A stretch of DNA of 64,000 nucleotides from CAWEQW01 sp963811365 (GCA_963811365.1 CAWEQW010000009.1:353319-417318); one strand, 5' to 3'; counted from the stretch's first letter, positions 48,404 to 57,471 are shown. A program made the numbers and translations. Notes: generated by a model from the sequence alone, not told the origin.

Positions 48404-49246
48404 ATGGCTGAGGCTCACCTGCTGGTCCCTCCCGAGCGGCTGACCGGGCTCGTCCCCGAGCCGACGGTCCTCGACGTGCGGTGGGCGCTGGGGCGGGACG
48501 ACGGCCACGAGCAGTACCGTGCCGGCCACGTCCCGGGCGCGGTGTACGTCGACCTGGAGACCGAGCTGGCCGACCCGCCCGGCCCACCGCCGCATGTCCG
48601 CGGCCGGCACCCGCTGCCCTCGCCGGCCCGCTTCCGGGCCGCCGCGGTCCGCTGGGGCGTCGACGCCGCCCGTCCCGTGGTGGTGTACGACGACGCGGGA
48701 GGTGGCTCGGCGAGTCGCGCCTGGTGGCTGCTGCGCGACGCCGGCCATCGCGACGTACGGCTGCTCGACGGCGGCTGGTCGGGCTGGACGAGCAGCGGGG
48801 GCGCCGTGGAGACGGGTGAGGTGGTACCGGCACCCGGGAGCTTCCACGGCGAGCCGGGACAGCTACCCGTCCTCGACGCCGCGGAAGCCGCCCGCGTCGC
48901 CGCCGAGGGCGTCCTGGTCGACGCGCGGGCGCCCGCACGCTACCGGGGGGAGGTGGAGCCGATCGACCCCGTCGCCGGGCACGTCCCGGGCGCGGTGAAC
49001 GTCCCCGCCACCGCGCACCTCGCCCCGGGTGGGCGGTTCCGCCCGCTCCCCGAGCTGGCGGCGCTGTACGACGGGGTGGACGGCGCCGTCGAGGCCGGCG
49101 TCTACTGCGGCTCGGGCATCACCGCCACGCTCGGCGTCCTCGCGCTCGCGCTGCTCGGTGTGGACGCGGCGCTCTACCCCGGCTCCTGGAGCGCCTGGGC
49201 CAGCGACCCGGACCGGCCTGTCGAGACCGGTTCGCAGCAATCGTAG
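48404..49246 (+). CDS. Rhodanese-type sulfurtransferase (two domains)
   Basis: The 280-residue protein has two rhodanese domains. The first (about residues 10-130) has LDVRWALGRDDG and VVVYDDAGGGSASRAWWLL, without a Cys, as expected for the inactive half. The second (about residues 150-275) has VLVDARAPARYRGE, PIDPVAGHVPGAVN and the active-site loop VYCGSGITA with the catalytic Cys near residue 241. It moves sulfur from thiosulfate or 3-mercaptopyruvate; CGSGxT favours the mercaptopyruvate type. The long inverted repeat at 49247 separates it from the convergent gene. Confidence 0.88.
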   Translation: MAEAHLLVPPERLTGLVPEPTVLDVRWALGRDDGHEQYRAGHVPGAVYVDLETELADPPGPPPHVRGRHPLPSPARFRAAAVRWGVDAARPVVVYDDAGGGSASRAWWLLRDAGHRDVRLLDGGWSGWTSSGGAVETGEVVPAPGSFHGEPGQLPVLDAAEAARVAAEGVLVDARAPARYRGEVEPIDPVAGHVPGAVNVPATAHLAPGGRFRPLPELAALYDGVDGAVEAGVYCGSGITATLGVLALALLGVDAALYPGSWSAWASDPDRPVETGSQQS

Positions 49247-49312
49247 ACCGACGTACCGGTTGCCCCGCTGAGTGCCGGAAAGCGGCCTGCGTCCTACGAC
49301 TGGTACGTCGGT
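49247..49312. terminator. Wide-loop inverted repeat between convergent genes
   Basis: ACCGACGTACC (49247-49257) is the exact complement of 49302-49312, with a 44-base loop. It starts at the base after the rhodanese stop and could stop transcription in both directions. Confidence 0.45.
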
Positions 49313-49323
49313 GTACGCGCGAC

Positions 49324-51345
49324 CTACCAGTGGACGCCCTTGAGCAGGCGGGCCAGCATCACCTGGCGGGACAGCGCGTCGGACTCCGGCTCGGACACGG
49401 CCGGGTCGCCACGCGCAGCGGCCGAGTCGGGGAAGACCTGGTAGGCAAGGTGCAGGACCCGGAAGGCGGCCTTCGGGGCGAGGGTGTGCGCGACGGCGCC
49501 GAGGTTGCCGAGCGCGGTGTTGACCTCGTGCGGCCGGTCCACGAGCGCGTGCACGACCAGCTCGGCGGCCTGGGCCGGGGAGATCGTCGGGAACCGGTCG
49601 TAGATCCGGGTCGGTGCGATCATCGGCGTCTTGACCAGCGGCATGTGGATCGTCGTGAAGCTGACCCCGTCGCCGTACACCTCGGAGCTGACCACGTTGC
49701 TCCATGAGTCGAGCGCAGCCTTCGAGGCCACGTAGGCGCTGAACCGGGGCGGGTTGGTCTGCACGCCGATCGAGCTGACGTTGACGACGTGCCCGAAGCC
49801 CTGCGCCCGCATGGCCGGCAGCAGTCCCATCACCAGCCGGATCGCGCCGAAGTAGTTGAGCTGCATGGTGCGCTCGAAGTCGTGGAACCGGTCCTGGCTC
49901 AGCGCCAGCGACCGGCGGATCGAGCGACCGGCGTTGTTCACCACGTAGTCGACCGAGTCCAGCTCGGCGAGCAGGTCGTCGCAGAGCGCGTCGATCGCCT
50001 CGAGGTCCGAGAGGTCGCAGGGCCGTACCAGGGCCCGGCCGCCGTCCGTCTCGATCTCCGCGCGGGTCTCCTCCAGCCTGTCCTTGCCGCGGGCGACGAG
50101 GACCGGGATGCCGCCGGCCTGCGCGACCTTGAGCGCCGTGACCCGGCCGATGCCCGAGGAGGCGCCGGTGATCACCACCGTGCGGCCCTCGAGCGCGGAG
50201 CGCACCTTCGGCTGCGAGGCCAGGGAGCGGTCCAGCCGCTCCTCCCAGTACGCCCAGAGTCGGGAGGCGTAGCCCTCGAGGTCCGGGACCGAGATGCCGG
50301 AGCCGGTGAGCGCCCGCTCGGTGCGTCGCGAGGCGAACGAGCCGGGGAACGTGACGTGCTCGAGCGCCTCCGGCGGGACGCCGAGGCGGCCGATGCTCTG
50401 CCGCAGCGCGAGCTGCATCGGTGGGGTGCGCAGCACGTTGCTCGCCACGCTGCTCGGGCGCAGCGCGCGCGGCAGCACGCTCGTCGGCAGGACGCCCGTC
50501 ACCCGCCGGTCCACCGGCACCGCGAACTGGGGTGCCTTCGCCGCGGCCGCGAACACGTTGATGACGTCGATCGTCCGCTGCGGGTCCGGGTTCACCAGGT
50601 GGAACGCCTGGCCGTCGAATCCCGGCCGGTGTGCGATGTGGTCCATCGCGGTGGCCACGTAGTCGACGGGAACCACGTTGGTGTCGCCGAGGTCGAGGCC
50701 CAGCATGGGCAGCCACGACGGCAGGGTGTCGCGCATCTGCTTGAACAGGCCGAAGAAGTAGTACGGCCCGTCCACCTTGTCCATCGCACCGGTCTGCGAG
50801 CTGCCGACCACGACCGCGGGCCGGTACACCCGCCAGGGGATCGAGGCCTCCTCGCGCACGATCCGCTCCGCCTCGAACTTGGTGCGGTGGTACGGCGAGG
50901 GCATCCCCTGCCCGACGTCGAACATGGTCTCGTCGTACGTGCCGTGGTAGTCGCCCGCCACGGCCACCGAGGAGACATGGTGGAAGGTGCCGGCGTCGAG
51001 CCGCTCGGCCAGCTCCAGCGTTGCCCGGGTGCCGCCGATGTTGAGCTGCTCGTTGCGCTCCTCGTCGGCGGTCAGGTCGTAGAGCGCCGCGAGGTGGAAG
51101 ACGTGGTCGATGCCACCGGCGTGCTCACGCACCCAGCCGCGGGGCACCCCCAGTCCAGGACGGGTCAGGTCGCCGGTGACCGGAGTGACGCGCGCCGGGT
51201 TGCCCCAGGAACGGAGCATCCGGTCGACCCGGGCCCGAGAGCCTTCTCGGACCAGGACGAAGATCTCGCCGTCACGGTGGTCGAGGATCTCCTGCACGAG
51301 GTGCCGGCCGATGAAGCCGGTCGCCCCGGTGACGAAGTAGGCCAT
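49324..51345 (-). CDS. Fatty acyl-CoA reductase fused to a short-chain dehydrogenase
   Basis: The protein is 673 residues. The N-terminal half is an extended SDR/NAD_binding_4 domain (YFVTGATGFIGRHLV at the start, YHRTKFEAERIV with the YxxxK pair). The C-terminal half (from about residue 390) is a classical SDR: VVITGASSGIGRVTAL, VNNAGRSIRRSL, VVNVSSIG and YVASKAALDSW. This pairing matches mycobacterial acyl-CoA reductases (AcrA1, Rv3391-like) that make aldehydes or alcohols for waxes. ATG 51345 was chosen. Its promoter, with -10 TAGATT (51404-51409, minus), is overlapped by the TACTGAACGGTA palindrome, so it is probably repressed. Confidence 0.85.
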   Translation of the reverse strand: MAYFVTGATGFIGRHLVQEILDHRDGEIFVLVREGSRARVDRMLRSWGNPARVTPVTGDLTRPGLGVPRGWVREHAGGIDHVFHLAALYDLTADEERNEQLNIGGTRATLELAERLDAGTFHHVSSVAVAGDYHGTYDETMFDVGQGMPSPYHRTKFEAERIVREEASIPWRVYRPAVVVGSSQTGAMDKVDGPYYFFGLFKQMRDTLPSWLPMLGLDLGDTNVVPVDYVATAMDHIAHRPGFDGQAFHLVNPDPQRTIDVINVFAAAAKAPQFAVPVDRRVTGVLPTSVLPRALRPSSVASNVLRTPPMQLALRQSIGRLGVPPEALEHVTFPGSFASRRTERALTGSGISVPDLEGYASRLWAYWEERLDRSLASQPKVRSALEGRTVVITGASSGIGRVTALKVAQAGGIPVLVARGKDRLEETRAEIETDGGRALVRPCDLSDLEAIDALCDDLLAELDSVDYVVNNAGRSIRRSLALSQDRFHDFERTMQLNYFGAIRLVMGLLPAMRAQGFGHVVNVSSIGVQTNPPRFSAYVASKAALDSWSNVVSSEVYGDGVSFTTIHMPLVKTPMIAPTRIYDRFPTISPAQAAELVVHALVDRPHEVNTALGNLGAVAHTLAPKAAFRVLHLAYQVFPDSAAARGDPAVSEPESDALSRQVMLARLLKGVHW

Positions 51346-51407
51346 GCGCGCATCCGAAAGGTGGGGGCTGAGGACACCGGAGCCACGAGCTCCGGACCGG
51401 TTCAATC

Positions 51408-51419
51408 TACTGAACGGTA
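51408..51419. promoter_or_regulatory. TACY-N4-RGTA operator candidate over the acyl-CoA reductase promoter
   Basis: TACTGAACGGTA overlaps the minus-strand -10 TAGATT. It shares its core with palindromes at 1263 and 10592. Such sites are typical of TetR repressors of lipid metabolism. Confidence 0.5.
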
Positions 51420-51500
51420 ACCGGCCTGTCGAGAGAGCACGTCACCGCGTCAGACAACGGTCGTCCGCAGCGCGCCGCCGGACGGAGACCTGACCGGCTG

Positions 51501-52634
51501 CTAGTCGCGCTTGCCGCCGCCGCCGCCGAACATGATCTCGTCCCACGAGGGGACCGAGGCACGGCCCCGGTTCTTGCGCGCCGGTCGGCGGCCGGGCTCG
51601 TCCGCGGCTGCGTCGGCACCCGCCTCGACGTCCGGGTCCGGCTCCACCGAGGCGTCCCGGGCGGCCCGCTCGGCGGCGGGGTCCGGCGTCTGGGCCGTGT
51701 CGGGGGGCGGCGCGGGGGTCGACTCGGGGGCCGACTCGGGGGTCGACTCGGGGGCCGGGGAGGTGGCGCGGCGCGGCCGCTCGGTGGCCTGGGTCGCCAT
51801 CCAGTCGGCGTCCCCGGTCTCGAACGTCAGCCGGTCGCGCACCGCGGTCACGCCGGTCGACAGGTCCTCGGTCGGCTCGGAGTCCGCGGTGACGTCCTCG
51901 ACATCCCCGGCGTCGGCGGCGGCCCCGGGGACGCCGGTCCCACGGACCAGGCCGATCGCGTCCTCGCCCAGGGGCAGCTCGTCCACCGCCGGGCCGTCCT
52001 CGGACCCGACCGCGGTGAGCCGCCGCCCCCCTCCGGCGCGCGGCTGCGGGCCGTGGCTCGTGGTCTGCTCGCCGACCAGCCAGCGAGCCTCGTCGTCCTC
52101 GGCCAGCACGTAGCGACCGGGAGCGTCGTACACGAACTCGGCGTGCCGGAAGCTCTCTCCCGAGCGGTAGTCGGCGACCAGCGTCCAGCGGCCGTCCTCC
52201 CTGCGCCAGGCGTCCCACTCGACGCTGGCAGGGTCGACGCTGCGGGTCTGCAGCCGCTCGGCCACCGCGTCGGAGAGGGCGCGAGCCGGCCCCTCACCGG
52301 AGCGTCGCCGCACCGACGCGCGCTGGGCGCGGTCGGCGATGTGCGCCCGCTCGGCGAGCACGGGGGTCGCGAAGCCCATGATCCGGTCGACAGTGGTCTG
52401 GGCGGCGACGGCGACGTCCTCCGGGCTCTCGCCGGCGCGGATCCGGGCCTGGATGTCGCGCGGGCGGAGTGCGCTGTCCATCTGAATCTCCAACTGGCCG
52501 AGTCGGGCATGGTCACCGCGGAGCGCGGCCCGGAGCTTGGCGTCGGCAGGAAGGGAGTACTCCTCGCCCGTGTCACTGACCAGGACCAGGCGGGTGCGGT
52601 CCTCGGTCAGCCCCACGAGCGTGAGGTCCTGCAT
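51501..52634 (-). CDS. sepH: Septation protein SepH
   Basis: The 377-residue protein begins with the SepH/DUF3071 domain: DLTLVGLTEDRTRLVLVSDTGEEYSL, then ALRPRDIQARIRAGESPEDVAVAAQTTVDRIMGFATPVLAERA, split over residues 52-97, the helix-turn-helix region that binds DNA. The rest is low-complexity, with three 12-base repeats (51721-51756) giving a PEST-like Ser/Thr/Pro stretch, and a C-terminus with RASVPSWDEIMFGGG, a conserved short motif. In Streptomyces SepH stimulates FtsZ assembly. ATG 52634 follows AAGGAG. The gene is followed by DUF427-family genes further upstream on the map, not part of the same operon. Confidence 0.9.
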   Translation of the reverse strand: MQDLTLVGLTEDRTRLVLVSDTGEEYSLPADAKLRAALRGDHARLGQLEIQMDSALRPRDIQARIRAGESPEDVAVAAQTTVDRIMGFATPVLAERAHIADRAQRASVRRRSGEGPARALSDAVAERLQTRSVDPASVEWDAWRREDGRWTLVADYRSGESFRHAEFVYDAPGRYVLAEDDEARWLVGEQTTSHGPQPRAGGGRRLTAVGSEDGPAVDELPLGEDAIGLVRGTGVPGAAADAGDVEDVTADSEPTEDLSTGVTAVRDRLTFETGDADWMATQATERPRRATSPAPESTPESAPESTPAPPPDTAQTPDPAAERAARDASVEPDPDVEAGADAAADEPGRRPARKNRGRASVPSWDEIMFGGGGGKRD

Positions 52635-52737
52635 CGTCGCTGACTCCTTCGTGTCGTCTGGTGCCCGAGCCTACTTCAGCGACCAGCCCCAGCACGGTAG
52701 TCACCGCGCGGGTCGGGCGACGAGCCACCCCCTGGGC

Positions 52738-53235
52738 TCACCAGCCCAGCGAGCCCGGAACGCCCTTGAACGGGCCGACGACCGCGGACGTGACCCAGCC
52801 GCCGTAGAAGCCTCCCGGCTGCGCGATCACGATCTCCCCGTCGACGGTGCAGTAGTCCGTCAGCGCCGGGTAGACCGCGACGTGCCCGGCGAGCGCGGCG
52901 TACGCCGGTGCCGGCTCCGGGTAGTGCCACCCCGCCCGCTGCGCCACGAGGTCGCCGCCCAGCACGTCGAGGTAGCGGGCCACGCCCTTCCACTCACACG
53001 CCGACGTGCCCGCCGCGGGACGCAGCGCTCCGTCGAGGAAGTCCTCCCACGGCAGGTAGTACGTCGGTGGGTGGCTGGTCTCCAGCACCCGCAGGCTCCG
53101 CCGGGTCTGTGCCACGGTGACCCCGCCGAGCACCACCTCGAGGTGCGCCGGGCTCCGCTCGACGCGCGGAGGCCGCGGGTAGTCCCACACCGACTCCTGT
53201 CCCGGGCCGGGGGGCTCCGGACGCGGCCGGCTCAT
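52738..53235 (-). CDS. DUF427 family protein
   Basis: The 165-residue protein shows the DUF427 fold: VVLGGVTVAQTRRSLRVLETSHPPTYYLP (short pieces GGVTVAQT and SHPPTYYLP) with FLDGALRPAAGTSACEWKGVARYLDV, then YPALTDYCTVDGEIV and FYGGWVTS. These are well-kept family landmarks; the biochemical role is unknown. The start ATG 53235 has no clear ribosome site. It is divergent from the MpaB-family gene and lies 103 bases from sepH. Confidence 0.82.
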   Translation of the reverse strand: MSRPRPEPPGPGQESVWDYPRPPRVERSPAHLEVVLGGVTVAQTRRSLRVLETSHPPTYYLPWEDFLDGALRPAAGTSACEWKGVARYLDVLGGDLVAQRAGWHYPEPAPAYAALAGHVAVYPALTDYCTVDGEIVIAQPGGFYGGWVTSAVVGPFKGVPGSLGW

Positions 53236-53288
53236 CGAGGCTGCCTTCGCATGGGCGCAGCGTAGACCGCCCGCTTGGCGACCCGGCC

Positions 53289-53294
53289 CATAAT
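53289..53294 (+). promoter_or_regulatory. -10 element, leaderless promoter of MpaB-family gene
   Basis: CATAAT is 7 bases before GTG 53302, one of the best -10 matches in the window. Confidence 0.6.
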
Positions 53295-53301
53295 CGAGGA
53301 C

Positions 53302-54159
53302 GTGAGCGGACTGGGACTGGACGGCGTGCGCGCCCGGCTGGGCAGGAGCCTGTTCGAACGGGTGGCCGGTGCCGAGGGCCCGGGTCGCCGAGACCGGATC
53401 CACGGCACGCCGGGGCCGCGATGGTTCGAGCCGGGCAGCCCCATCCGGGTGGTGCACGGCGACGCCTCGATGTTCTCCGGCGGTGTGCGCGCGCTGCTGC
53501 TGCAGTCGCTGCACCCGCTCGCGATGGCCGGGGTGGCCGCGCACTCCGGCTACCAGGGCGACCCGTGGGGACGCCTGCAGCGCACCAGCCACTTCCTCGC
53601 CGTCACCTCGTTCGGCACCGTCGAGGACGCCGAGGCGATGGTGCACCGGATCCGCGGCATCCACGAGCAGGTCCGGGGGATCGCCCCGGACGGCCGGCGG
53701 TACGCCGCCTCCGACCCGCACCTGCTGCGCTGGGTGCACGTCGCGGAGATCGACAGCTTCCTGCGCGCCCACCAGCGGTACGGCGCCCGCCCTCTCGACC
53801 AGGGGGGCCGCGACACCTACGTCGCGCAGACCGCCCGAGTGGCCCAGGCGCTCGGCGTACCGGACCCGCCGCGCACCGAGGCGGACCTCCAGGCGCAGGT
53901 GGCCGCGTTCCGCCCGGAGCTCGAGGCGACCTCCGCGGCCCGCGAGGCCGCGCGGTTCTTCCTGCTCGACCCCCCGCTGCCGCTGCTGGCCCGGGTGCCG
54001 TACGCCGCGCTCGCCGCCAGTGCGGTCAGCATGCTGCCGCGGTGGGCCCGGCGCGAGCTCCGGCTGCCGTACCTCCCGGTGACCGAGGCGACCCTGGTGC
54101 GGGCCGCCGGCTCGGCGGTGACCCGGACGATCAGGTGGGCGATGGCCCCGGCGTCCTGA
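53302..54159 (+). CDS. MpaB-family oxygenase (DUF2236)
   Basis: The 285-residue protein has VVHGDASMFSGGVRALLLQSLHPLAMAGVAAHS (short pieces QSLHPLAMAGV and DPWGRLQRTSHFLAV) and LLRWVHVAEIDSFL, with the His residues that bind haem or metal in the MpaB/DUF2236 family. Members such as latex-clearing protein and mycobacterial mycophenolate-related oxygenases oxidise hydrophobic substrates. The substrate is unknown. GTG 53302 was chosen over the ATG-like upstream frame because CATAAT is 7 bases before it. Its end overlaps the convergent MFS gene by 29 bases. Confidence 0.82.
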   Translation: MSGLGLDGVRARLGRSLFERVAGAEGPGRRDRIHGTPGPRWFEPGSPIRVVHGDASMFSGGVRALLLQSLHPLAMAGVAAHSGYQGDPWGRLQRTSHFLAVTSFGTVEDAEAMVHRIRGIHEQVRGIAPDGRRYAASDPHLLRWVHVAEIDSFLRAHQRYGARPLDQGGRDTYVAQTARVAQALGVPDPPRTEADLQAQVAAFRPELEATSAAREAARFFLLDPPLPLLARVPYAALAASAVSMLPRWARRELRLPYLPVTEATLVRAAGSAVTRTIRWAMAPAS

Positions 54160-55348
54160 CGCGCCGTCTCCTGAGCCGCTCGACCGCCTCGCTGCCGAAG
54201 GCCACCGCCGCTCCGGTGAGACCGGCCAGGGCCGGGACCCAGTAGCTCGCCGACGCACCGGAGGCGTCGATCACCAGCCCGACGACCGCGGCCCCCGGAG
54301 CGACACCCGCGGCCAGGCCGGTCGTGACGATCGAGATGCCCTCGGTGAGCCGTCCGGAGGGGACGGTCTCCTCCACCCAGGCCACGGTGGCGATCAGGGT
54401 CGGGGAGATCGCGAAGCCGGCGAGGAACAGGAAGAGTGCGAGCAGCCCGAAACCGCTGACGAACGGCAGCGGCACCATCAGCAGCGAGAGCGTGAGCAGA
54501 CCCCACCGGAAGCGCACCGCGTTCGAGGCCCTGACGTGCAACGTGCCGACGACCAGGCCGGCGAGCATGCTCCCGAGCGCCCAGATGGCGAGCATCGGCC
54601 CCGACCACGCCTTGTGCCCGAGCTCCTCGGAGAAGGCGACGGTGGCCACCTCCGCCCCGCCGAACAAGATGCCCATGGTGAACGAGCACACGGTCAGCGG
54701 TCCCAGCACCCGCCACCCCATGGGCTCGGAGGGGTGCCGGCGGTTGTGCGGCGTGGCCGGAGGCTCGGTGGAGCGCTGCGCGACGAGCAGGAAGGTGCCG
54801 ATGACACCGGAGGCCACGGCGGCCGCCAGCCCGGCGACCGGGTCGACCAGGGTGGCCAGCAGGGTCACCAGGGTCGGCCCGACGATGAACACCGCCTCGT
54901 CGACCACCGCCTCGAAGGCGAACGCCGTCTGCAGGAGCCGCTTGTGCGGGACCACGTACGACCACCGGGCGCGCACGCAGGAGCCGATCTGCGGGATCGC
55001 CGCCCCGGATGCCATCGCGCACAGGTGCGGCAGCGGGGTGGGCCAGCCGGCCTCCACGCCCAGGGTCATCCCCGCCAGCCCCAGCCCGAAGACGCTGATC
55101 GTCCACGGCAGCACGCGGCTCTGCCCGCGCCGGTCGACGAGCCGCGCCTGCAGGATCGCGAAGGCCGCCTCGGCGATCAGGAACGCCGCCGACACCGAGC
55201 CCGCCAGGGAGTACGACCCGGTGCGCGCGGAGACGAGCAGCACGATGCCGAGGCTCACCATCGAGATCGGCAGCCGGGCGAGGAGACCGCTCATCGAGAA
55301 GGCCAGGGCACCGGGCAGGCCGAGCACGCGGCGGTAGGAGTCGAACAT
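54131..55348 (-). CDS. MFS transporter
   Basis: The 405-residue transporter starts with FDSYRRVLGLPGALAFSMSGLLARLPISM (short pieces only) and has twelve helices. LVDRRGQSRVLPWTIS is the loop 2-3 motif, with a second-half repeat after RSTEPPATPHNRRHP near residue 205. It resembles the MFS proteins of unknown substrate common in Nocardioides and Streptomyces. ATG 55348 follows GAGGATGG by a rather long spacer. It is divergent from hemH and convergent with the MpaB gene. Confidence 0.84.
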   Translation of the reverse strand: MFDSYRRVLGLPGALAFSMSGLLARLPISMVSLGIVLLVSARTGSYSLAGSVSAAFLIAEAAFAILQARLVDRRGQSRVLPWTISVFGLGLAGMTLGVEAGWPTPLPHLCAMASGAAIPQIGSCVRARWSYVVPHKRLLQTAFAFEAVVDEAVFIVGPTLVTLLATLVDPVAGLAAAVASGVIGTFLLVAQRSTEPPATPHNRRHPSEPMGWRVLGPLTVCSFTMGILFGGAEVATVAFSEELGHKAWSGPMLAIWALGSMLAGLVVGTLHVRASNAVRFRWGLLTLSLLMVPLPFVSGFGLLALFLFLAGFAISPTLIATVAWVEETVPSGRLTEGISIVTTGLAAGVAPGAAVVGLVIDASGASASYWVPALAGLTGAAVAFGSEAVERLRRRRVRTPGPSPT

Positions 55349-55420
55349 GGCGGCCCCATCCTCGCCGATCGGCGAGGTGTCCTCGGTGCGGACCCCACCG
55401 GCTCGGACGTCCTCGGCGCC

Positions 55421-55426
55421 TAGGAT
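55421..55426 (+). promoter_or_regulatory. -10 element, leaderless promoter of hemH
   Basis: TAGGAT is 6 bases before the ATG at 55433. Confidence 0.55.
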
Positions 55427-55432
55427 TGCGTC

Positions 55433-56521
55433 ATGGTCGCCGACGCATCGCCCTACGACGCTCTGCTCCTGGTCTCCTTCGGCGGTCCCGAGAAGCCCGA
55501 GGACGTGGTGCCGTTCCTCGAGAACGTCACCCGCGGGCGAGGCGTCTCGCGCGAGCGCCTGGAGGAAGTCGGCGAGCACTACTTCGCGTTCGGCGGCAGG
55601 AGCCCGATCAACGACCAGAACCGCATGTTCATCGCCGCGGTCGAGCAGGACCTCGCCAGCGCCGGCCTCGACGTCCCGGTCTACTGGGGGAACCGCAACT
55701 GGGACCCGTTCCTCATCGACACGGTGCGCCGGATGGAGCGGGACGGGGTGCGCCGGGCGGCCTGCCTGGTGACGAGCGCCTACTCGTCGTACTCCGGCTG
55801 CCGGCAGTACCGCGAGAACCTCGCGGACGCGGTCGCCGAGGTGGGGCGGGGCGCCCCGCGGCTGGACCGGCTGCGGCACTACTTCAACCACCCGGGGTTC
55901 CTGGAGCCGAACGTCGACGCGACGCTGGCGGCGATCGCCGAGCTGGGGGAGGCCGTCCGGCACGACGCTCGGCTGCTGTTCGTGACCCACTCGATCCCCA
56001 CCGCGATGAACGACGTGGCCGGTCCTGACGGCGGTGCGTACGTCGCCCAGCACCGGAGCGTCGCCGAGGAGATCGTCGAGCGGATCCGCCAGGAGACCGG
56101 GCACCGCTACGCGAGCGAGCTGGTGTTCTGCTCTCGCTCCGGGCCGCCCCAGGTCCCCTGGCTGGAGCCGGACGTCAACGACCGGCTCGAGGAGCTGGCC
56201 CGGGACGGCGTCCGCGGCGTCGTCGTGGTGCCGGTCGGTTTCGTGTCCGACCACATGGAGGTCGTCTACGACCTCGACACCGAGGCCGCGGCGTCCGCCG
56301 ACAAGCTCGGGCTGGAGTTCTCCCGGGCCGCCACCGCGGGGGTCGACCCGCGGTTCGTCGCGATGGTCCGCGACCTGCTCCTCGAGCGGGCCGCCGTTGA
56401 GCGCGGCGAGGACGTCGCACGAGCCGCCGTCGGCTCACGTCCGCCGTCGTGGGACGTCTGTCCGCTGGGCTGCTGCGCCAACCCGCGGGGGCACCGTCCG
56501 GCGCTCGCGGGACAGGACTGA
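55433..56521 (+). CDS. hemH: Ferrochelatase (coproporphyrin III type)
   Basis: The 362-residue enzyme inserts iron into the porphyrin. ALLLVSFGGPEKPEDVVPFLENVTRG, HYFAFGGRSPIND and YWGNRNWDPF begin the fold, with FVTHSIPTAMND (catalytic His) near residue 188 and GFVSDHMEVVYDLD near residue 265. Cys residues in YSGCRQY and near the end (CPLGCC) fit the [2Fe-2S] cluster of actinobacterial enzymes. Actinobacteria use the coproporphyrin-dependent route, so the substrate is probably coproporphyrin III. The IMPase gene follows after one base. Confidence 0.92.
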   Translation: MVADASPYDALLLVSFGGPEKPEDVVPFLENVTRGRGVSRERLEEVGEHYFAFGGRSPINDQNRMFIAAVEQDLASAGLDVPVYWGNRNWDPFLIDTVRRMERDGVRRAACLVTSAYSSYSGCRQYRENLADAVAEVGRGAPRLDRLRHYFNHPGFLEPNVDATLAAIAELGEAVRHDARLLFVTHSIPTAMNDVAGPDGGAYVAQHRSVAEEIVERIRQETGHRYASELVFCSRSGPPQVPWLEPDVNDRLEELARDGVRGVVVVPVGFVSDHMEVVYDLDTEAAASADKLGLEFSRAATAGVDPRFVAMVRDLLLERAAVERGEDVARAAVGSRPPSWDVCPLGCCANPRGHRPALAGQD

Positions 56522-56522
56522 G

Positions 56523-57371
56523 ATGCCGCCCGGCACCGACGCTGCGCTCTACCGCGAGCTGGGCGGGCTCGCCCAGCGGGTCGCGCTCGAGGCCGCCGAG
56601 CTGGTGCGCACCCGTCGCCGCGACGGCGTCTCGGTCGCCGCGACCAAGTCCAGCCCGACCGACGTGGTCACCCAGGCCGACCGGGACTCCGAGGCGCTGC
56701 TGCGCGGGCGGCTGCTGGACGCCCGCCCCCACGACGGCTTCCTCGGCGAGGAGGGCGGCGGCAGCGCCGCCTCGTCCAGCGGCGTGACCTGGGTCGTCGA
56801 CCCGATCGACGGCACGGTCAACTTCCTGTACGGCATCCCGCAGTACGCCGTCTCGGTGGCCGCCACCGTGGACGACCGGCCGGTCGCCGGTGTCGTCGTC
56901 GACGTGCCTACGGGTGAGTGCTTCACCGCCACCCGGGGCGGCGGGTCGTGGCTGGCCGGGAGACGGCTGGCCGTGCGGCCCCGGGTCCCGCTCGCCGAAC
57001 GGCTCGTCGGCACGGGCTTCAGCTACGAGCGCGAGGTCCGCCGGACGCAGGCCGCCGCGACCGCCCGGCTGCTGCCGCTGGTGCGCGACGTGCGCCGCCT
57101 GGGCTCCGCGGCGCTGGACCTCTGCTACCTCGGCGCCGGCCGGCTGGACGGGTACGTCGAAGAGGGCCTGAACCCCTGGGACCGGGCCGCCGGCGGCCTG
57201 GTCGCCACAGAGGCCGGCGCCCGGCTGGTGAGCTCCCGCGGCGCCGGCGGTCTCACGCTCGTGGTCGGCGCGCCTGAGGACGGCTTCGAGGAGTTCGCAG
57301 AGCTCGTCGCCGCATGCGGGTTCACCGCTCGCGAGCAGGTCGCGGACGCGTCGGGGTCCGGGCCGGAATAG
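56523..57371 (+). CDS. suhB: Inositol monophosphatase family protein
   Basis: The 282-residue phosphatase has the family's metal sites: DVVTQADRDSE, GEEGG (Glu), WVVDPIDGTVNFLYGIP (Asp-Pro-Ile-Asp-Gly-Thr, near residue 97) and NPWDRAAGGLVATEAGA (Trp-Asp near residue 221). It releases inositol from inositol phosphate for phosphatidylinositol and mycothiol synthesis, or cleaves a related sugar phosphate. It follows hemH after one base and lies in the same place as suhB in the M. tuberculosis sigA region, so I use that name with caution. Confidence 0.85.
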   Translation: MPPGTDAALYRELGGLAQRVALEAAELVRTRRRDGVSVAATKSSPTDVVTQADRDSEALLRGRLLDARPHDGFLGEEGGGSAASSSGVTWVVDPIDGTVNFLYGIPQYAVSVAATVDDRPVAGVVVDVPTGECFTATRGGGSWLAGRRLAVRPRVPLAERLVGTGFSYEREVRRTQAAATARLLPLVRDVRRLGSAALDLCYLGAGRLDGYVEEGLNPWDRAAGGLVATEAGARLVSSRGAGGLTLVVGAPEDGFEEFAELVAACGFTAREQVADASGSGPE

Positions 57372-57471
57372 CCGGTGGGCTCGCCACGTTGACCCGGCTG
57401 CGCCCGGCGTGCGCGTGACGGAAAGGTGAATACCAGAAGGAGTTGGTGTGAGCCTGCTGACAGCGGCGGGG

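Noticed and set aside
51721..51756. Three 12-base direct repeats
   Set aside because: They encode the Pro/Glu/Ser/Thr linker of SepH and have a coding explanation.
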